A stretch of DNA of 64,000 bases from Onchidella celtica (lineage: Eukaryota > Mollusca > Gastropoda > Systellommatophora > Onchidiidae), in assembly GCA_963931925.1 (NCBI GenBank), contig OZ007569.1, positions 12,973,663 through 13,037,662 on the forward strand, given 5' to 3'. A model generated the notes under the pieces. It worked only from the letters and a program-made list of their open reading frames with translations. It had not been told where the DNA came from and made no database searches. The translations under genes and the position numbers were made by a program. Within the stretch, counting starts at the first letter, position 1. Every line of letters begins with the position of its first letter. Shown in pieces: positions 33,193-45,065 of the stretch.

Positions 33193-34266
33193 TTGTGAAG
33201 GAATTCTTACTAAATAAGCATGACCAAACCAAGAACCCCACATCTATGGATTAGATCTGAATCTTCATATGTAGCCTATCCATTTAATCAATAGGATTCC
33301 ATTTTTATTCAGAAAAGCCTCTCCAATTTCAGTATTGTTTTCAACACTTGCCCAACACGAACGTTGATCGGAACAAGGGAAGAAGACCGAGAAAGGGTTC
33401 GAATCAGGGGAGATGACTCGCAAATACAGAATTTATGTTGGCGGATTAAAAAAATCCTAGGGGAAATTTTATCTGACAGTATTGGCGGATAAACACTTCG
33501 TATTTAGTTTCTAAATAGAAAATGCGTGGCTCGGCGATTAGGCTAGGCCTACCTGCTAACCTGCTGAGAATTCTGACAAAAGACATGCGAGTTTATCTTT
33601 TATGGACTGTGAAAACATCAGTGGATTTTTTAATGAAATTGAGGATGCATGCACTTAAAGGAACAGCTGGAACACACATGAGCAGAGATTTCACCCATTC
33701 CGGATTGATTGGTGAATTTCCGATTAGCAAGGCCTGTATTCCGATTTTTTGTTAATTCCCATAATCAGCTTTTTTTTCCCCCGTTTCCATTCTTCAGGTA
33801 GTTTTTAATCATAACATTTACAAAATGCGCCGATTAGAAATATTGTGATCATTTTATGCATGATCTGGAAGTTAGTTTTACTTTCTTATCGCTTGTTTTG
33901 CACCGTTTGGGAATTTAATCACTTGCTACACACATTGTTTAGGCCTACATTCTTTTTACCGTTCCGCATAGCGGTGATACCAAAACTAACTGGATAGATC
34001 TATTCACCTTCACTTAAGTTTAAGTGTTATATTTTGTTGTGAGTGTTATAATAGGAGGAATCAGGCCTAAACCTAGCTAGATATCTAGGCAAGCACTGGT
34101 CTTTACAGAGTGACGTGTCACTTGCATACTGATCATATTCTGAGCAACCTAACCTATTATTTGTATTTGCATTGCTGATTAAAGCCTTTTCGCATCTTTT
34201 TGTTTCTTTCTCGCACCACAGGTAATATAGCTGTCTTTTATTGGGAGAAGTGGACAAAGAAAGAAA

Positions 34267-34389
34267 ATGACCATCAAAATATTCTTGGGGAACCTGAGTT
34301 CTGAGACCACCTCTGACAAAATTCGTCCATTGTTTGAGAAGTATGGAGAAGTAGTGGAATGTGATGTGCTGAAGAACTTTGGGTTTGTG
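34267..34389 (+). CDS. Exon 1 of the RRM gene
   Basis: 41 codons from ATG to the RNP1 start (KNFGFV), then the donor GTAAGT. Phase 0. Confidence 0.88.
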
Positions 34390-37300
34390 GTAAGTGTCGT
34401 TTGTTGTTGAAATTGTATCATTTTCCCATGGGTCTGATGTAAATATACAAACCCTGAACATTGAAAATTCCAATCTTCATCTCAAGTTGTTAAGTGATAC
34501 GTGGAGATAATGATTTTGAAGGTTCACTTTCTGAAAAGTGTGTGAAAGGAAGGTTTTCACACCATCAGGAAAATTGTATTTCAGAAATGAAGTGCTTATT
34601 CGCAGATGGGAATTTCTTGGTTATGTGATGTCTACTATGGAAGAATTCCTCTATCGTATTGTGGTCTGCGGTAATGCAGTGACTAGCATCAGCTGCAGTT
34701 ATCAGTCAGACAGCGGTTCAATTCAATGCGTCCTGGGTTCAACTTCAATCCCACGATGGAGCTTTTTTTTTTTTTTTAAAAACCTAGTACTGCTCATTAT
34801 TAGGAATTTTTTTTTTTTCCCTAGGGATTTTGCAAAATTGATGTGGTGGGGAAACTGATCATTACTAGTGTGCTCCTGGTTAAATTAGAAGTGAAAGGGT
34901 GAATCAAATTTTAAACATGTAGACGATTTCTCTTCGTGTGAACTGAACATTTCATCTCTCTCTACGGTAACTTAAAATCTATCCTGTATTTACTGAACAC
35001 ATATTTTGGGGGTCTTCAGCTATTTGTCATGTTTTGTTCTATTACTTTTTCGTTTGTATGGAAGTTCAGTTCATTTTTATTTGTTCTCTGATTTCAAACC
35101 TGAAAAAACTTCCTTTCACAATTTTATGCTCTGGAGCAAAGCAACGATGATCGGGGGGGGGGAGAAGAAAAAAACAGGTAGAAAGAAAAGTCAGCTCTTA
35201 CGGGGATTCGAACCCCCCTTTCTGACTCAGCAGGTGAGTTTACGTATTACCATGCCACCGGGGAATCTGAGCTAAAGCATTTCCAAGCAGGGTCTCTCTA
35301 ATGCTACCGAGAAATTGGTAACCGATAAGTATCGCTAATAAAAGTCAACCTGTTGCATCATTACTGTAAGAATCACCAAGCGTTACTCTGAATCGAGCCA
35401 TTTTAAGAGTGAAGAGCCTAATTATTCAACAAAACAAGCCATAATTGTGATCTAAAAGATCTCTTCCTAAATAAAAACCACAAAACAAAAAATCTGTCTA
35501 TGAATAAGATCCAGATTTTATTCGCAGGTGTCCGAATCAGTGTGGCCTTTTAGAAAATAATCGAAATATTAGATTTTATCTTATGTTTAATTGTATTATG
35601 CTGATTTCTTTTACCATATGATAAAACTGTTTGAAGATTACCTGAAAAGTATTGGAATTGCATTTTATCCCACTTTTTGCTTTTGTTTATGTTGGATTTT
35701 TATAATCATATATTATACAAGCCTGCTTACCCGTTCAATGAACGGAAAAATAATGTATGTTTGTAGTGAATATTCGTTGTGATTGTTAAAAATTGATAAA
35801 TTTAAAAAATCAAAACTCACCCTAGACTTGTGGTATTCAATCCAACACTTCTGGATACACGACATTTCTTGTCACGTTGTTGGGTGCCAAAATATGGATT
35901 GCGTCTTTTGATCCAGTTCGCGACATGGCCACATACAGCATTCCGTGTGAAAAAACAGGAGATCTAAGGTCTAATCCTACGACGCGGAGCGATTGTCCTT
36001 GAGCTTTGTTGATGGTGATTGGAAAACATGATCTTAAAGGGAATTGCTTTCTTTGAAAAGTAAAGGGGAGGCCACTGTCTGTTGGTTGTAATATTACGCG
36101 GGGTATCATGTTTTTCATTTTGATAGGGCCCCGAACAAATCGGCACTTCAATAACATTTGGCAATGTTTGTGTGACAATACACCTTGTGCCGTTCATAAG
36201 TTTTTGGGGGGTTTAACGAACGAAGTAACATAACTGGCATTCCTGTTTTTATGTTTAAAACGTGTGATGGAAGGCCGGCCAATTCAATTGAGTTTAAAAA
36301 TTCAACAGGGTAGTGTGTTGCGTCATCTTCATTGGTTGCACTGTTTACAGAAAGGTAGATTTTTGGTGGAGAAGTCATCAGACCAATGAGGTGGTTGTAG
36401 ATTTTACTCTGTTTCATTCAGTGGGGCTAGTATGGCCCTTTCCGAGAGCCATTGTACACTTTCAAGATTGTCAGCAAAATCAGGAAAAACTTTGTTGATG
36501 AGGTCTTCTATAGTGGTAACGATGTTTCCCATTTCAAGCACACTAACAATGTCTGGTTCATTTACAATAGTTTTCTTTGCTTTTCCAATTTCCAAAAGTA
36601 ATTTCGAGAAAGAGTCTTGATCATGGTCGCCATGTAGATGAACGCACATGTTGGTCGTTAGTTTGTGTTTTTACTTTTGTATGCAGGAATTTACAATGTC
36701 AGCTCTTGTGCCGGATGGAACGACTGGCAAAATCTGCCTGAAATCTCCACATAACAGAATTGGAATACTGCCCATTGTTTCAGTTGTTGATTTTATGTCT
36801 TTTAAAGTTCTATCCATTGCTTCAAAAAAATTTCGAATCTCATCTTCAGGGTTGTGGTTTTCAGTGTCGATTTCAAATGTTGCCTGGTCAGTGCCTTTGT
36901 GCACATATTTGAGTACATATTTAATGCTCTTGACTGACATGCAAATCTCAACATTGATGTGACATTCCAGTTGTCGTAAAAGAAATGGATTGTATGGAAC
37001 AACCCACTGATTGTCAACTACTTTTTGCGTTTGTTTCCCATTTAAGGTTGTTGAAATCAAAGTTGCAGATTTTCCGCCATCGTGTGTACTTCTTCTTCGA
37101 TATTTGGGATAGGAGTCAATACCGTGTTCTGTTTCTTTCAAAAATGGCTTTGGAAACCCTTTTGAGCACATTCCATTCTTCATGCATACTGAAGGAGTGT
37201 TTTGTCCGCAAGGACCATGTATCATATTAGAGGTTACCAAAGAGTGCCAGTGAGGATCAGTGGCTTTGTCTGGAATTTCAGCACACACAGTGTCGTCAAT

Positions 37301-40300
37301 TACTTCGGGCTTGATTTTGCTTTCCTTTGACAGCCAGAGCAAAATATGAGAATGTGAGAGGCCTCTTTTTTGAAATTCAATAGAATATAACCATGCCTGC
37401 AATTTTCCAAAGGCTCCAGACTTCAACAGATGTATGAGTTTTTGTAGTGTCAATTTAAAAACGCGCACTGTCAAATTTGGTCTGTCATGTGCTTGCTGTC
37501 CTGGGTAAAGTTGCTGTCTTATTTCAACCCATTTGGGATTTGTAGTCCTGGTAATGAACAGATCTGGCCTTCCATACTTTCGAACGTAGGTCATGGCATC
37601 CTGTTGTCGTTCAAACATGTAATGTGGGCCACCTGTAAATGTTGCTGGTAGCACAACTTTTTGTCCGACATTAGTTGGGTCACCGTCTGCAGAAAAAACT
37701 GCATCACGAAGTTCCTTATAGTTGTCTGCTCGTAGCGACCCCTGCTCACGTCTTAGAAATTGCAATCTTTCACACTCAATTTTCGCATAAATATCCACAA
37801 TAAATTGTTGAAGCAAACGCCTGGCCAAGTGGAGATAATTTCCTGGTCTTGTAAGCATATAAAATTTGTAGAACTGCAGTTGGGTGACTTTCTTGTTTAT
37901 TTTCACATGTATACTCCAGCCATCATTTCCTGTTGGGAAAAGGATAGGATCCTGCAGAGGATCATAAGCTGGATGCAGTTCACAAATTCTTTTTAACTGG
38001 TTGTTTTTTAGACAGATTAGGATGTCACGATGCCCAGCTGGTTCGTTTGGCATGAGAATAGCAACTTCTTTACATGATGGCGCGTTATAACGTCTTTTGT
38101 GTTCTCCAAGGGGTCTGGCATTTTCATGAATGGATATGTTGTAATTTTGAAGTCTGTTTTGGTTTGCATATTCGTAGGGCAGACTATTTTTTTGATGTAC
38201 TCATTGTGAGTTTGTAGACAGTCTTGCAACATATTAATCACATGGCGTTTAAGACTGCGATCACTTATGATTGCCATTCTTGATTCCAGTTGATCAGCAG
38301 AGTCTAAAAAGTAAACTTGTAGAAATTGAGCTTTTTCATTTTCTGCAGGAAGCAATGAACCAATTAGGTGACAAATTTGACCTTGTACACGGAAATTCGG
38401 ATTCCAACCATGCAAATTTACCCTGTTACATCCAAAAGAAGTCATTTGAAATGAACAATTGTACTTTCTTATGTTGCTCAGAAAATGTTCAGAGTCTGGA
38501 GAATTGCCCATAAACAAATCATTAATTTCTGCTGGCAGAGGTGGGTGTGGGTCCAGTTTATGTTTGCCATTACCACAGTAAAAAGCTTTTGTTTCTCCTT
38601 GAAACTTTATCGCATTGCATTGAGTACACACATTTGTCATTTGTCCAATAGAACGTGTTTTCAAAATTTGCATCTTTATAAGTAAACGCTGGTGGTCTTG
38701 GATTTACCGCCTCAAGCTGATCTTCTTCCTCTTCATTCGTTACGTGTTCTGCTTCATCTGTCATTTCTCTGTTTTCATTATTATTTAAAACAGCTCTACG
38801 TTGTCGCAGTCTCTTAGCCACAGGATTTGTTCGTCCGATGGACCGCCGTTTGGGTGGTATCTTCTATCATTAGACTGAAATCAATCTAGATCTAAAAATC
38901 TAATCTAAGCTCAGGCTGACTAAACACAGTATAGATCTAGATTTCAATTTAAGACCTTTTCAATTTTAAACTGAAGCAGAAAAACTCTAGCCTACTGTCT
39001 TCTTTTGTCTAGAGAACTGTCGTTCAACTTCACTCTCTTCATCTTGCAATCAAATCAACCAGCATTTCGATGTCATGTCAGGTTGCCACTTAGGCCTAGC
39101 AATAGTGTTAATGTGTTCTGAAGTTATTTGAACAAAATGTCACCACAAACATTTATTATTTGTAGGCACCTTTTTAAATTTGTTTGTGTTTGTATTGTGA
39201 AATATAGCGAATTTATTAAATTTATAGAGTTTGTCTTTATTTTAATCACACACCTTTTTTTAGACCGGCTAAAAAATGTTAGAAAAAAATCTGGATCAAA
39301 CTTATTAAAAAACCGGATGTAAAACGAAACACTCGGCCCTGTCTGAGCTGTAGAAATGACGAATCGGAAAACCTCGAACGGCCCATTTTGTTTTCTATTT
39401 TTCTAAATTTTCAAGGTTGTTGCATCCTTAAAATGAATTCATATAAACCTTGCTCAGTCTTTGAACTACTTTCAGTAATTTTTTCATGGCTCTACGTTCA
39501 GTTGTTTTTTCAGCTATAGAGTACAACCGTCCAATTTTTACCCAATTATATATATAGATGCATCAATAAATTGAGACCAATTTTTTTTTGTATGTGGAAA
39601 GACTTCCAGATACCTTTCCTGCCAGCATTGCCAGATTGCTCATTTAATGCACTCTGCAGTTAGTTTTTTTCCCCTTCCAGTATGATACTGAATTTCATGG
39701 CCATGTGCAAATGCAGTGATCTGATGTGATAGGAATCGTTCCAGTTTTTTATTTTTTTGTTGAAAAGGGCATGATTCTGATTGTATTGGTTAGCCGGGCG
39801 AGTGTTAAATTTTTGTTTTTCCCCACAATCAGCATTTTTTATTTCCATTTTCATTTTCCGGATTCTGGTTTTTAAATTTACAAAATTTGCTGAATCAGCA
39901 ATCATTTCAGAAATAAACTGGAAGTTGAGCTTAGTCGTACGTCTTTTTTGCTTCTTTTGCACTGTTTAGCGATTTGTTCACATGCTAAAAGAATTAAGTA
40001 TATTTTCGTTCATTGTAGATTCATATGACACCGATTCTAAACCCAGCTAGATCTATTCGCCAAGGCCAAGGCCAATACAAAGTGCCGATAATAAGAGAGG
40101 GTTGAATTGAACTGAAAATTGTGTAAGTTTAAGATAAAATGATTTTGAGCATATTCCTGTGTCGTCTGCACAAATTCAGATTTTTTTTTTCCACATTTTT
40201 CTTGTGTGGATTGGTTCAGATTTTTGTTGTTATAGGTTGGGATCTTTGCCAATGTGTCTTAGTTTATGACTTTAAAAGAAATACATGTACCAGAAAAATT

Positions 40301-43300
40301 CCCTTTTACCTGAATCTGAGTTATTAACTTCTCTATTTTCCAGCATATGGTTAACAAGAATGAGGCCAACAAAGCTATTGCACAACTTGATGGTTACAGT
40401 GTTGATGGGAACAACATTCGTGTAGAGGTATTTACTTTTTCCGCATTGTTTTGAAGTGGCTACTTTTTTCATGTTGGTTGATTGATTTATAAATCTAATC
40501 TTTCATTTAAGGTTAAGGGTTTCCATTTTTGCCTTCTCATTTGTTTCAGCGTTCTGCTTATCGCAAGCCTATACATCAGGGAGCACCAAGAAAAAAGTTG
40601 ATTCATATAACATTGGCGAAATTTATTTCATTTAAAGACTTAATAATATCCGCTGATTGCGAGAGACGGGAGTCATCCCTGTTGCTTATTCAGTATCGCT
40701 TTCTCCGAAATAACAATCTAATTAATGAGAGTAAAGTTTGTTTAACTTAAAAATGCATTTATGTGATATTTAAAGCATGGTTCGATATGCTTATATGTAT
40801 GCGTCAATGAAACCTGTCCGATCTGTATCCTAGATGTCGAAAACATAATTTCTTTTCTGTGGGTCAAAGAGCGATAATTTGCGGAGAACTTGAGTCTTCT
40901 TCTCCTTGTATGCTTTGGTTCCGTTTAAAAGACAGGTTTCATTGCAAAGGCGTTTATATTGTGTTTGAAAGCACAGTACAATTTTCGTTTTTTTTTCAAT
41001 CTTGCAGCTATCAACCGGAAAGAAAGGTGGCGGCGGCGGTGGCGGAAAATTCGACAAGAAAGGGTTAGAAAAAAATATTTATTTGCGCAAGCTAGTTGAC
41101 CGTTTTAGTACCTCTGTCCGCTGATCCCTGGTTGTGCCGTGCCGATGCCGTCTGCGATTGACATCCATCGATGCATTTCAAATCCAGATCGGTGTTATCG
41201 TGCAGCCTTTCAGCCGTATTGAGTATCGAAACGGTCTAAGTATCTAACCTGTAGTAATTTTCATCAGGGCTGTTGCAGAGCACTTCCCCTGTGGGCCCTT
41301 TTTTAAAAATTAAATTTAAAAAAAGATTTGTTGTAGAATTTTTAATTGAATAATAGACAATAAAATACTACCGTTCAATTTCAAAGCATAGGAAGTGTAA
41401 AGAGAAAAGGGCAGCGTAAAAACATATGGGAAAATATTTTGATAGCTGGTATTTTTGTGTATTCTGAATATACCATTGGATTTTTAGAGTGCAGTGGAGC
41501 TCAGAGAAAAGCAGGATTACTGCTTACTGCGTGCTGTAGAAGAATACACAGGAAACAAAATCAGCACCTCAGGTGTTTATTTCAGAGCTAATAAAATGTA
41601 CTCGTCTCTTGCTTTACATGAAAATGAGAGCAAAGTATGTTGTGATGGACTTATTGCGAGTTTTTTCAGGTTTTTATATGTGAAGATATGGGGAGCACAG
41701 TTTTAATTTGTATTGCTTGAATTGTTGATTAAATTCAAATTGGTTTCTATTCAGCAGTGAAATGGTAAGTCTTTGCATTGGAGACTCAAGATGTTGCTCT
41801 CTGGCTGGAAAAAATGTGGCTAATTGGAGGGATTAATAAAATAACTTATGCATATTTCTAATGCAGTGTAAGAGTGAGCCATATTTACTTTTTGTAGTTT
41901 GAAGGGAAATTGTAAGTTACTCTTGTAAGTGCAGTTTGCAAATGCACAGTAGTTTATCTCATAATCTATCATAAATCGCAATATGTCAGATGGGTTCACA
42001 ATTAGTTTGTTTTTTTTAAAAATAGAGATTTAAATGAATGTGTACTGTCGTATACTCTTTTATGTCCTGTTTTTCTGCAATATTGTAAACAGACCTTTGC
42101 ATTTTCAGATTTGGAGGAGGTGGTAGATCACGTCCGTATGGACCACCACCTGGCCGTGGGGATCCACGCGATTATGACCGCTACCCCTACCCACCCCTGC
42201 CTCCGGTGCCATATGACAGGTATGACCCGTACTACAGGTACTACATGGAGAGGGAAGCTTACCTTGCTCGCATGCCCCCTTTGCCAGGGGAGAGAGGATA
42301 TCCTTCCACAGGTCGTGATCGCTATCCCCCAATTCCTCCACGGGACAGACTGGCTGACCGCTATCCTCCAGATCCCAGAGAGAGGCTCATGCCTCCCAGA
42401 TCTTATCTAGATGATCGTGCACGAGGCTTGTCAGATCCTTATTTCAGGGAACGGGATCCTCTGGCGGCAAGGCCTCCACCTGAATATTATGAAAGGTAAA
42501 TCACATGTATCATAATCAAATTTAGATATTAATTTGATGGTGTAAACTTGGGGTGATTATGTAAATGTAGTAACTTTTCATTATGCTTGTGCCGAGTGTC
42601 AGAAGTTTGATCTAGGGAAAAAAGCTAAGGGAAACTTTTAACTTTGATACTGAATGTCATTTCCTAGTGAAATGATAAGAAGGGGGACACCTGTTCTGTG
42701 TTGAACATTTATTCCCTCGTACTGGAAAGTCTTACACCCTCTGATTCCCGAATTCTTTCCCAGAAAATGTGAGATGCAACAATGAGCACACAAAAAAATT
42801 CATAAAAAGAAGTCTCTCGCACTTACAGGCATGAAATTTGCACAGTATCTGTAGAAAAGGAACTTTTTAAAAAACACAATTTCAAGCACATAAATCGTGC
42901 ACAGCTGCCAACCAGTACGTAAAATATGTGTTTAGTACGTTTTTTGGGTTCCAGTACGGAAATAAGTTTTTGTGGTGAAAAGTACGTATTTGAAGAATTT
43001 TCCCATTTATACGAGAAAACAAAACCGTAACTTTTGGCTCTAGGCCTACCGCTAATAATAGCACTGGACCTAGCGATTCAACGTGTGCAACCGTAAATGC
43101 AGCTAGGCCCTACCGTGTTCTGCCGTACAGCAAGCCTGAACTCGCAATAACTTTCGTCCCCCCGCCATGGCCCAGCTCAACCAGGCATTAGTAATGTTGC
43201 ATAAGTTGTAACGGCATACTACACCTTCGCCCGTGTCCACGTGGTTTGGCCGTTCATATGAGCTCGAGTACGCAAGCACGTGTAGGTCACACATTGATTT

Positions 43301-44382
43301 TTATTGTATCGTAAACGATGACGGTCATTGAGTAAGAACAGCGGACACATTTTCTGAAGGGGTTTCATATTATTCGATATTTACATAGCTTACAATCATC
43401 TTTGGCGGTGGTAATTCCCGGTAGATCTAAACCTCTAGATCTAGGTCGGCAGTCTTTTAGAATCTTTGAACGTAATTGGTGATCACCGATAAAGTACGCC
43501 TAGACTTAAGGCATACACGTGTTTCAGGGACGTTAGTTTAAAATTGCGGAGGAGAGAGAAGGGAATGTCATGATGTATGTAATCAATACAAGTTTAAGTT
43601 CCTGGCTTAAAAAATAGTTTGTTCACCTGTATGGCTTAGTTTTTGGACAAAAAAAAAAAGCGATGTCTTGGGAAAAGATTAAACATGTTTTTCATGGCAT
43701 GCAAATGCAGAAAATTCTTCATTAAGAGCCTTCTGTTTCACAATACAATTTATTGCATATCATCACATGTATATTATCCAAATACCATGGAGGTCACTTA
43801 TGATTTATCCAGCATAATTTTGTCATTGCATACTAAAGTAAACACTACACTTGTTAAAAATGACCCAATTGCGGAGATTAGCAGCAACACGTGTTGCGTA
43901 GCTAGTAGCCGCCAGCTACCCCATGATGAGAGTTACATGGACAAGTTCATTCAGCGTGGGGTAGGGTTTGAGAAATGGATTTCCCATTGTCAAAAACCAC
44001 ATGAGAAACTTAACCGATTAAAGCTGTTTAATTTTGAAGTCTTTAGTCCATGCATTAAACACATTTGTACTTTCTGTTGCGCAGGAAACCCCTTTCTGCT
44101 GCACGAGGAGCAGAGCCAGCTGGAGCTGCAGGAGCTGCTGGTGGAAGAGGAGTCGGGGCTCCAGGAGCATACGGCAACGGTGTTGGTGGAGATTTTTACC
44201 GCAACTTAGATCGCCCAGGTGCTGGTCTTGGTGGTGCTGCAGGAGGAGCAGGTGCAGGCGGTGGAGATTACTTCCGCCAAGGTGGAGCAGGCCAACAGAA
44301 CGCATATGGACGACCTGGAATGGGTGGACTAGGTGGGAAAGACAGCCAGTCTTCATTTGCTCAAGATGCTATCTTTTTTTAG
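34267..44382 (+). CDS. RNA-binding protein, single RRM, lark/RBM4-like (five coding exons)
   Basis: Spliced coding sequence: 34267-34389, 40344-40427, 41008-41063, 42109-42495, 44085-44382, about 315 residues. All introns are GT-AG and the phases agree. Residues 1-69 form one RRM with RNP2 IFLGNL (5-10) and RNP1 KNFGFVHM (36-43, split by intron 1). The wording CDVxKNFGFVHM is characteristic of the lark/RBM4/RBM14 group, which binds RNA in splicing and translational control. Unlike RBM4 and lark, there is no second RRM or CCHC knuckle; after VELSTGKK comes poly-Gly, then a Pro/Arg/Tyr-rich stretch, then a Gly/Ala-rich tail ending FAQDAIFF. Such tails suggest protein-RNA assemblies. The ATG follows a likely acceptor (CGCACCACAG, 34221), implying an upstream 5'UTR exon. 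The subfamily remains uncertain. Confidence 0.85.
34670..34750 (+). repeat. Possible tRNA-like SINE remnant in intron 1
   Basis: Two RNA polymerase III-box-like pieces (GCAGTGACTAGCATCAGC and AGCGGTTCAATTC) precede a poly-T run. Weakly supported. Confidence 0.25.
35190..35272 (-). repeat. tRNA-like SINE remnant in intron 1
   Basis: The minus strand carries GGTGGCATGGTAATACG (A-box-like) and a well-paired T arm, GGGGGGTTCGAATCCCC. The acceptor stem does not pair, so it is not a functional tRNA. Confidence 0.45.
35837..38866 (-). pseudogene. Helitron Rep/helicase pseudogene, antisense in intron 1
   Basis: Minus-strand pieces in order: a basic N-terminus ([12 protein letters not shown]), a Cys-rich segment ([13 protein letters not shown]), the Rep domain, and helicase parts. 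In the 460-codon piece starting at 38053, the HUH motif [11 protein letters not shown] (H234, H236) and the two-tyrosine motif KYVLKY (Y379, Y383) are intact. At about residue 409 (near 36828) the frame jumps to [10 protein letters not shown] and [20 protein letters not shown], a Pif1-type helicase block, so the end of Rep and the ATP-binding helicase motifs are missing. A TAA follows at 36671; the C-terminal blocks ([45 protein letters not shown]) continue across at least three frameshifts, and another lies near 38095. It cannot make a working rolling-circle transposase. Helitron termini were not located. Confidence 0.9.
38867..40343. other. Rest of intron 1
   Basis: AT-rich intron sequence between the Helitron remnant and exon 2, ending in the acceptor CTATTTTCCAG. 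No further coding motif seen. Confidence 0.6.
40344..40427 (+). CDS. Exon 2 of the RRM gene
   Basis: 28 codons, [20 protein letters not shown] to NNIRVE, completing the RRM. Acceptor TTTTCCAG, donor GTATTT. Phase 0 at both ends. Confidence 0.88.
41008..41063 (+). CDS. Exon 3 of the RRM gene
   Basis: [18 protein letters not shown], continuing VE from exon 2 as in the xVQLST motif that follows lark/RBM4 RRMs. Acceptor CTTGCAG, donor GTTAGA; ends after two bases of a Gly codon. Confidence 0.82.
42109..42495 (+). CDS. Exon 4 of the RRM gene
   Basis: Pro/Arg/Tyr/Asp-rich segment ([37 protein letters not shown]). Acceptor CATTTTCAG, donor GTAAAT; phase matches exons 3 and 5. Confidence 0.88.
44085..44382 (+). 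CDS. Exon 5 of the RRM gene with stop
   Basis: [20 protein letters not shown] start, Gly/Ala-rich body, end [16 protein letters not shown] and TAG. Acceptor GTTGCGCAG. Confidence 0.85.
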
Positions 44383-45065
44383 GCAAGTGCAGGTTGCAAA
44401 ACTTGCTGTGCTGTAATACAAGGAAAATCCAATCATGTACTTCATAACAAAGCATGGATTATTCCTTGTATCAGGGCATGGCAAAAAGAGAACCACAGCT
44501 GTGTAATCTCTCTGCAGTTTTACTTTTTCATAGTGAAAAAGCAGAGAGATTAACAGTTGGTAAAGGGGGAAAACTAATTGATTTTTTAGGGAGGGAGGTT
44601 ACTGGGCCAAAAAAAAAAATTTGTATTTAAAATGAGAAAGGGGGGAAAAATGCTTCAGAAAAGTGACCTGGTCTTGAGCTGTAGTTGAATTATTTATTTT
44701 TTTTGTGCATGCTAACAGTGGATCCTCATTCTCTAGAAATATGATTGCCATGTTTTACCTTGTTGAGCACAAGGTGGGCACATATTATGCATTCTCTATG
44801 GGTTACAAGTTATATGTCATTATATGACAAGGATTCAGTGTATGCAAAACTTTTTTGCCTTAATCTGCAATATGAAGCAGTTTCTGTACCATAATTTATT
44901 TTATATTGGTATTCATGGAAACGTTGATCAGCAACTGCATGCAAAGATCAGTGAACTTTTCCTTCAGTTTTTAAGTTTGGCAGGCAAGATTTTGATTTTG
45001 AAATTCTCAAACATTTTGGTATGGATGCAGTTTTCCAGAATTTTGAATACAGGACTAGCACATAA
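44383..45065 (+). other. Probable 3'UTR of the RRM gene
   Basis: Non-coding sequence after the stop. No canonical AATAAA occurs before the inserted transposon at 45066; the first ones downstream lie inside that element (about 45206 and 46344), with later ones near 48275 and 50145. Confidence 0.45.

Noticed and set aside
35190..35272. Functional tRNA gene on the minus strand
   Set aside because: The T arm is excellent but the 5' half of the acceptor stem does not pair with the 3' half.
43643..44209. 188-codon plus-strand frame spanning intron 4 and exon 5
   Set aside because: It runs through the intron 4 acceptor in the wrong frame for exon 5; the phase-consistent exon is 44085-44382.
44018..44356. 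Leu/His-rich minus-strand frame
   Set aside because: Antisense shadow of the Gly/Ala-rich exon 5 of the RRM gene; GCT/GCA and GGA/GGT repeats give Leu/His-type codons in reverse.
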